From assembly GCF_000235365.1 (NCBI RefSeq), contig NC_016449.1, forward strand, positions 930,001-994,000: DNA of 64,000 nucleotides, read 5' to 3'. Both the position numbers and the translations under genes were made by a program. The notes beneath the pieces are model-generated. The model worked only from the letters and a program-made list of their open reading frames with translations. It searched no databases and had not been told where the DNA came from. Positions 60,601 to 64,000 of the stretch are shown one piece after another. How positions within the stretch are numbered: position 1 is the stretch's first letter; every line of letters begins with the position of its first letter. The stretch comes from Eremothecium cymbalariae DBVPG#7215 (taxonomy: Eukaryota; Ascomycota; Saccharomycetes; Saccharomycetales; Saccharomycetaceae).

Positions 60601-61702
60601 TTGTTACCATGGATATAACAATTTCACTGATTGGGTTACCGAATTCAAGTCCATGCCTTCTAAATTTAATGAAATATTCATGGATCCAGCTTCTAAGTTT
60701 GAAGTCATTCCTGGCCATAAACGTAAAAAATCCAAAATCAAATCTAAGAAAGCAGCCTCAAAAAGCAAGACTTCTCATTCTGAGAAAAATCAGTCCGTGT
60801 TTCGTGTGGATTTGACCAATATAAAGCCTGTTATCAGGCAGTCTGAAAAAGGAGCTCCAAGTTTATCTGCTTCTTCCAGCAGTTCATTGCTGTCACTAAA
60901 CACTACTACTCAGAGCGGGGGATCATCTCCTGAAAGTGAAGGCTTTACTGTAGTATCGAAGTCTCGAAGGAAGGCAAGTCGTGGATTGCCTACAGACTCT
61001 TCTCCGCAAGTAACGCTGTTTACATCATCTGAACCACAAAATAAGAACATGGCTATCTTTGAAACTGCTGCCAAGAAGAAATCTGTACCAAACTCAACTT
61101 CCCCTGGAATTAAAACTGAACTTTCAATGTTCCCTTCCATAGAAGCGGCAGTACAGGAACCACTGAAGTTCAAGAAGGTTGTTTCGCCTACCACACCTTC
61201 CATCCCCTTCAAGAAACTCTCTCAAAAGGAACGAATCAAACTACAATTGACAAGCACGGACGTAAATCAAAGTGCCAAGCCTAGGAACCCAAAGCCAGCA
61301 TGGGATACTGCAGCCCGCCCCTCTAGATCAACATCAAATAGTGCAAATATAAAATTGTTCCCCTCTTTGATGGATGTTCTGAAGACAGGTGCCTCCAGCA
61401 CCGGAACAATTGGCCTTACAACAAAGGGGGAAGCAGGCTCTATCACAACGTACCTCAGCAAAACTATATTTCCACCTCAACAACAACCATGTAAGCCATC
61501 CACTCAAACCCTTCCGACTGATCCTACTTTCTCGGAAGGACTGGATTTCGCTGCATGGTGGGATCAAGAATCTGCACGAGTACAACAGGAAATAAAGCAA
61601 CAGGAAACCTACGAAAAACAACTTAAAATTCAATTTGGACTTGAATCAGCTCCGACCATCAAGAATGGTAAGCCAAAATTCAAAAAACTCGACTGGAGCT
61701 AA
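57608..61702 (+). CDS. IBtk-like ankyrin-RCC1-BTB-BTB protein
   Basis: A 1364-residue multidomain protein. In order there are two ankyrin-like repeats (about 40-110; SPLHLCFISGQYEKAF, DREGFTPLRLL) and then RCC1-type repeats from about 155 (RRCYTLGKNDYFQLGTGD, GKVYSWGGNECNQLG, GCLYSWGSNSGQMG). A BTB domain follows near 641-740 (YDVEFVDNSGVVIG, CHKVLLCLRCPSV). A second lies near 810-930 (PDVKILLADKKVLYAHSFLL, YFQALLDDCW). Last is a disordered C terminus with a Lys-rich nuclear-localisation-type stretch near 1037. The layout equals the IBtk family, whose animal member is a Cullin-3 substrate adaptor. The frame is open upstream without ATG; 57608 is the first Met. I know of no S. cerevisiae gene with this architecture. 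Confidence 0.88.
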   Translation: MPKSEKNSDNLDIFGRSLSYHLSRCCEVHIESIIDDIEPYSQDWESGYSPLHLCFISGQYEKAFKIYYRWHTTFEAVNHLGRGTILDLKDREGFTPLRLLKELNDYWRLSRLPNSVLPRENYKSTHVDWSTDITKLRPSIQKLRNWYKNRGSRRCYTLGKNDYFQLGTGDSKARQIWYEVESYKLAGTVLDDAPRFRVCYMNKRHSVLLTVNNQIYSSGNTARGALNSDSESLKLQNFQFERVSFDHKETISSISSSDTHNLILTKSGKVYSWGGNECNQLGYELGESCCPFIQQVSIIRENRISFVSCSNVHSSALGVDGCLYSWGSNSGQMGPYKPLISPSYSASEHDGKKPQCIVCQTNTQNVHDLICQEYATLIWSDNYKLCVLSDFKKYKFTLTKPSIFHGDNFATFRPSLPADSQRVIKIRTRNSFGNNICILYNDGSVGILKMQESKDMWSKLPSIPNICPYWVPQTWLDRCLDFDVGMRGELILCTVGGEVYISKGLNQPFELKPQKSPGGRCVGVSCDPLFASFSVFIDDFDMPIMKFYDNNISEDLQLCSAVFGEDLGGQLKKNPLEAVDICLKDKVGNVSEEHDRNMEGQEVSMFNDSRFTNYYRPFQKLMCHKVDDAVGASIPTRLNINYDVEFVDNSGVVIGRCHKVLLCLRCPSVIDSLAGSSRIYEKPLNSGNKLTMMSDSASKFWRIQVASSSSSAVEYAIHPLNYVLHLLYSGEINDSPKNVLNMPTSEYILFKKEIRKYMGMLDLFPSSTELVRSLNELYQHCSPEFASKSSIPYLFHHFNLPNLLELYAKPDVKILLADKKVLYAHSFLLRCRSSYFQALLDDCWDRGAPLNMVHVSVTTFTVILKYIYALPFDNLLIDLPSKSPADIINDLFDLIQLCEEIMLDGLKSYCEAVLSKYVQHKTVVPMWINAISLNCYGLTYICLWYLYNNYEVLFFEANLVLVDKYLSSEDWAVFEKFARKLRNGRNDELDQKFNGQYLCYHGYNNFTDWVTEFKSMPSKFNEIFMDPASKFEVIPGHKRKKSKIKSKKAASKSKTSHSEKNQSVFRVDLTNIKPVIRQSEKGAPSLSASSSSSLLSLNTTTQSGGSSPESEGFTVVSKSRRKASRGLPTDSSPQVTLFTSSEPQNKNMAIFETAAKKKSVPNSTSPGIKTELSMFPSIEAAVQEPLKFKKVVSPTTPSIPFKKLSQKERIKLQLTSTDVNQSAKPRNPKPAWDTAARPSRSTSNSANIKLFPSLMDVLKTGASSTGTIGLTTKGEAGSITTYLSKTIFPPQQQPCKPSTQTLPTDPTFSEGLDFAAWWDQESARVQQEIKQQETYEKQLKIQFGLESAPTIKNGKPKFKKLDWS

Positions 61703-62047
61703 ACCGTCTCTTCACCCATCATCGCGCCCATCGACCAGCCTTGACCGTAACTCATCTCCTCATCGCCGCCTCAACCCAACCCGCTGAGCTACACATTCAA
61801 CTTCCAACCACCCCACTCTCCTCATCTTGCTTTAAAAATGCATATTCACATTCCCAACACCCCTATCATCCTAATAAACTTCATAAATTACCTCATCTTA
61901 TGTTCTTCATTCAATGTTACTTATGATCCTCACTGTGTACGGTAGTATAAGCTGGAAATCACTTCAGCCGCGCCTTCATAGGCAAACTGACAATTAAAAT
62001 CTGAGTAAATAAATATCATAAAATTTTTTAAAAGTTTTATCATATCA
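61703..62047. other. Intergenic region after the ANK-RCC1-BTB gene
   Basis: A 345-base spacer. It begins C-rich and becomes AT-rich after 61840, with a probable 3'-end region around 61995-62045. No gene was seen. Confidence 0.5.
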
Positions 62048-62257
62048 TTATCCTTTCTTGCTTGCTATTGCTTCAAATTGACTTTTCGTCATAGTCCATA
62101 TAAGGAGTTTGAAGGATATCAGCGGTAGGATTTTGCCTACAATTACAACTGATGTCTGAAACGATAACGGTATGTTTATGTCTGTGCGTTTTAGCGCGAC
62201 TAAAATCTGCTGTTCTGAAGAATCTAGCTGATTATTTATTCCGGTTAGTTTGGTCAT
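62048..62257 (-). CDS. Small hypothetical protein, antisense to ISW2 5' end
   Basis: A 69-codon frame from a proper ATG. Its N-terminal half is polar and helical ([31 protein letters not shown]). A hydrophobic stretch ([19 protein letters not shown]) could be a membrane segment, and the tail is basic. The composition looks like a real small protein. However, it lies antisense over the first exon and part of the intron proposed for ISW2, so one of the two calls may need revision. I do not recognise a family. BIL1 was considered and set aside because in S. cerevisiae it lies downstream of ISW2, not upstream. Confidence 0.4.
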   Translation of the reverse strand: MTKLTGINNQLDSSEQQILVALKRTDINIPLSFQTSVVIVGKILPLISFKLLIWTMTKSQFEAIASKKG

Positions 62258-64000
62258 TTTATATAACTTAAACAGTTGAAAAGTTGAAATTCTAAGGATA
62301 GGGAATATAGTCGTTAATTATGGGCTGTGTACTAACATTGTGAACGGTTATTGTAGAAAGATTCAAAATATTGGAAAGATAGAAAGAAGCGATTCCTGCT
62401 GGATGTTGATGCAAAAGTTGCTAAACAGCGAGATAAAGATGACACGTATGTGCGGTTTAAACATCTATTGGGTTTGACGGATTTGTTTCGTCATTTTATT
62501 GGGATGCGTGCAAAGAGGGACAAAAACATGCAAAAGTTATTAAGGATGGTTGATGGGGAATCGCGCGGTAACAATAACAAGTCTCTGCGCAATAGGGATT
62601 CATCGAGACATTATAGGAAGACAGAAAAAGAGGAAGATGCAGAGCTAATACAAGATGAAGAAGGCCGCCTATCTGAAACTACTGTTTTAACTGAATCACC
62701 CAATTATGTCAAAGCTGGGAAACTGAGGGAATATCAAATATATGGTCTTAACTGGTTGATATCCTTGCATGAGAACAAGCTTTCTGGTATATTGGCTGAT
62801 GAAATGGGGTTAGGAAAGACTCTGCAGACGATATCGTTCCTTGGATATTTAAAATTTATCAAAAATATTGATGGTCCATTTATTGTTGTCGTACCAAAAT
62901 CCACACTTGACAACTGGAAACGCGAGTTTTCCAAGTGGACTCCAGACGTTCGTACTCTAATCTTACAGGGTGATAAGGAGACACGAGCGAAGTTACTTGA
63001 AGATCGTATTTTAAGCTGTGATTTCGACGTTCTAATCACTTCTTATGAAATGGTAATTAAAGAGAAGGCTGCGTTAAAGAAATTTGCATGGCAGTATATT
63101 GTTATCGATGAGGCGCATCGTATCAAGAATGAGCAAAGTACATTATCCCAGATTATTCGTCTATTTTATTCTAAAGGCAGGCTATTGATTACTGGAACAC
63201 CTCTGCAAAATAATTTACATGAGCTGTGGGCCTTATTAAATTTTTTGCTACCAGATGTATTCGGTGAATCAGAGGTTTTCGATGAATGGTTTCAACAAAA
63301 CGACAAGGATCAGGATCAGGAAGTCGTAGTACAACAGTTACATGCAGTTCTACAACCCTTTTTACTAAGACGGGTAAAAGCTGAAGTGGAAAAGTCCTTA
63401 CTACCGAAAATTGAAACTAATGTTTACGTGGGTATGGCGGGCATGCAACTTCAATGGTATAAATCTCTACTTGAAAAGGACATCGATGCTGTAAATGGTG
63501 CTGTAGCAAAACGAGAGGGTAAAACACGTCTATTGAACATTGTTATGCAGCTGCGGAAGTGCTGTAACCATCCTTATCTATTTGAAGGGGCTGAACCTGG
63601 TCCCCCATTCACAACAGATGAACACTTAATCTATAATTCTGGTAAGATGATTGTTTTGGACAAGTTGTTGAAACGAAAACAGATGGAAGGGTCTCGTGTT
63701 TTAATATTTAGCCAAATGTCTAGACTTCTGGATATTTTGGAAGATTATTGTTACTTTAGAGAATATGAATACTGTAGAATGGACGGTTCTACATCTCATG
63801 AGGAACGTATCCAAGCAATTGATGACTTCAATGCGCCGGATTCAAATAAGTTCATATTTTTATTGACTACTCGTGCAGGTGGTCTAGGAATCAACCTGGT
63901 TACGGCGGACACAGTTGTGTTATACGATTCAGACTGGAACCCACAAGCTGACCTACAGGCAATGGATAGAGCTCATAGAATTGGTCAGAAAAAGCAGGTA
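62152..64000 (+). CDS. ISW2: Isw2, ISWI-class chromatin remodelling ATPase (two exons, 3' end outside window)
   Basis: This is the ATPase of the ISW2 complex, which slides nucleosomes to repress early meiotic and other genes. Exon 1 is 62152-62169 (MSETIT), the intron is 62170-62356, and exon 2 runs from 62357 beyond the window end (554 residues seen). Exon 2 begins [20 protein letters not shown], collinear with S. cerevisiae Isw2 [30 protein letters not shown] and the SNF2 core follow: [13 protein letters not shown] (Walker A), [11 protein letters not shown] (motif II), [11 protein letters not shown] (motif III) and, at the edge, [12 protein letters not shown]. No ATG precedes exon 2 in frame, because a TAG stop is immediately upstream. 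The acidic N terminus of S. cerevisiae Isw2 is missing. It matches YOR304W next to CPA1. Confidence 0.94.
62170..62356 (+). other. ISW2: Spliceosomal intron in ISW2 (187 nt)
   Basis: Donor GTATGT at 62170-62175, branch site TACTAAC at 62330-62336, acceptor TTGTAG ending at 62356. Phase 0. It is the only ATG-GTATGT combination upstream that joins in frame to the conserved region. Confidence 0.85.

Noticed and set aside
62048..62257. BIL1 (YOR304C-A) as identity for the small ORF next to ISW2
   Set aside because: BIL1 lies downstream of ISW2 in S. cerevisiae, whereas this ORF is upstream, and I cannot confirm sequence similarity.

Overview
This window is nuclear DNA from a budding yeast of the family Saccharomycetaceae. 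Genes are dense and mostly intron-less, the few introns carry GTATGT donors and TACTAAC-type branch sites, and almost every protein is recognisable as a Saccharomyces cerevisiae ortholog. Neighbouring genes correspond alternately to two S. cerevisiae regions: chromosome VI left arm with XII in the left part, and chromosome XV with XIII in the right part. That interleaving is the signature of a lineage that never underwent the whole-genome duplication. Moderate-to-low GC and the gene order suggest an Eremothecium-like species; the genus is an inference, not something I could prove.

Left block (about 0.5-33.2 kb): MDJ1, EMA19, a YLR049C homolog, GNA1, SMX2 (spliced), LPD1, GAT1, FCF2, IES3, FRS2, a small secreted-type protein at the YLR053C position, OSW2 (spliced), a GCR1_C-domain DNA-binding protein, BUD27, EPL1, BST1 and STE2. 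This merges the YFL016-YFL026 order with YLR049-YLR054. Right block (about 34 kb to the end): TIM18, MUM3, RNA1, MBF1, TAF9, BUD7/BCH1 (spliced), a SUC2-type invertase, DFG5, an STP-type zinc-finger factor, RAX1, CPA1 with its arginine attenuator uORF, a broken gene, a large ankyrin-RCC1-BTB-BTB protein and the 5' part of ISW2 (spliced, running off the end). This merges YOR297-YOR304 with YMR235-YMR238. The junction between blocks lies between STE2 and TIM18.

The genes are mainly unrelated housekeeping functions: mitochondrial folding, import and pyruvate metabolism, translation, mRNA splicing, chromatin remodelling, cell wall, nitrogen control and mating. No tRNA, rRNA, transposon, CRISPR array or centromere was recognised.

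Most worth a second look: four small 5'-proximal introns whose first exons are only 18-46 nt; an invertase whose catalytic glutamate is followed by Ala instead of the family Cys; an IBtk-like ANK-RCC1-BTB-BTB protein; a gene broken by two frameshifts and a stop; a decayed gene between SMX2 and LPD1; a perfect 42-bp palindrome in a GC-rich patch upstream of GAT1; and a small ORF lying antisense over the first exon of ISW2.
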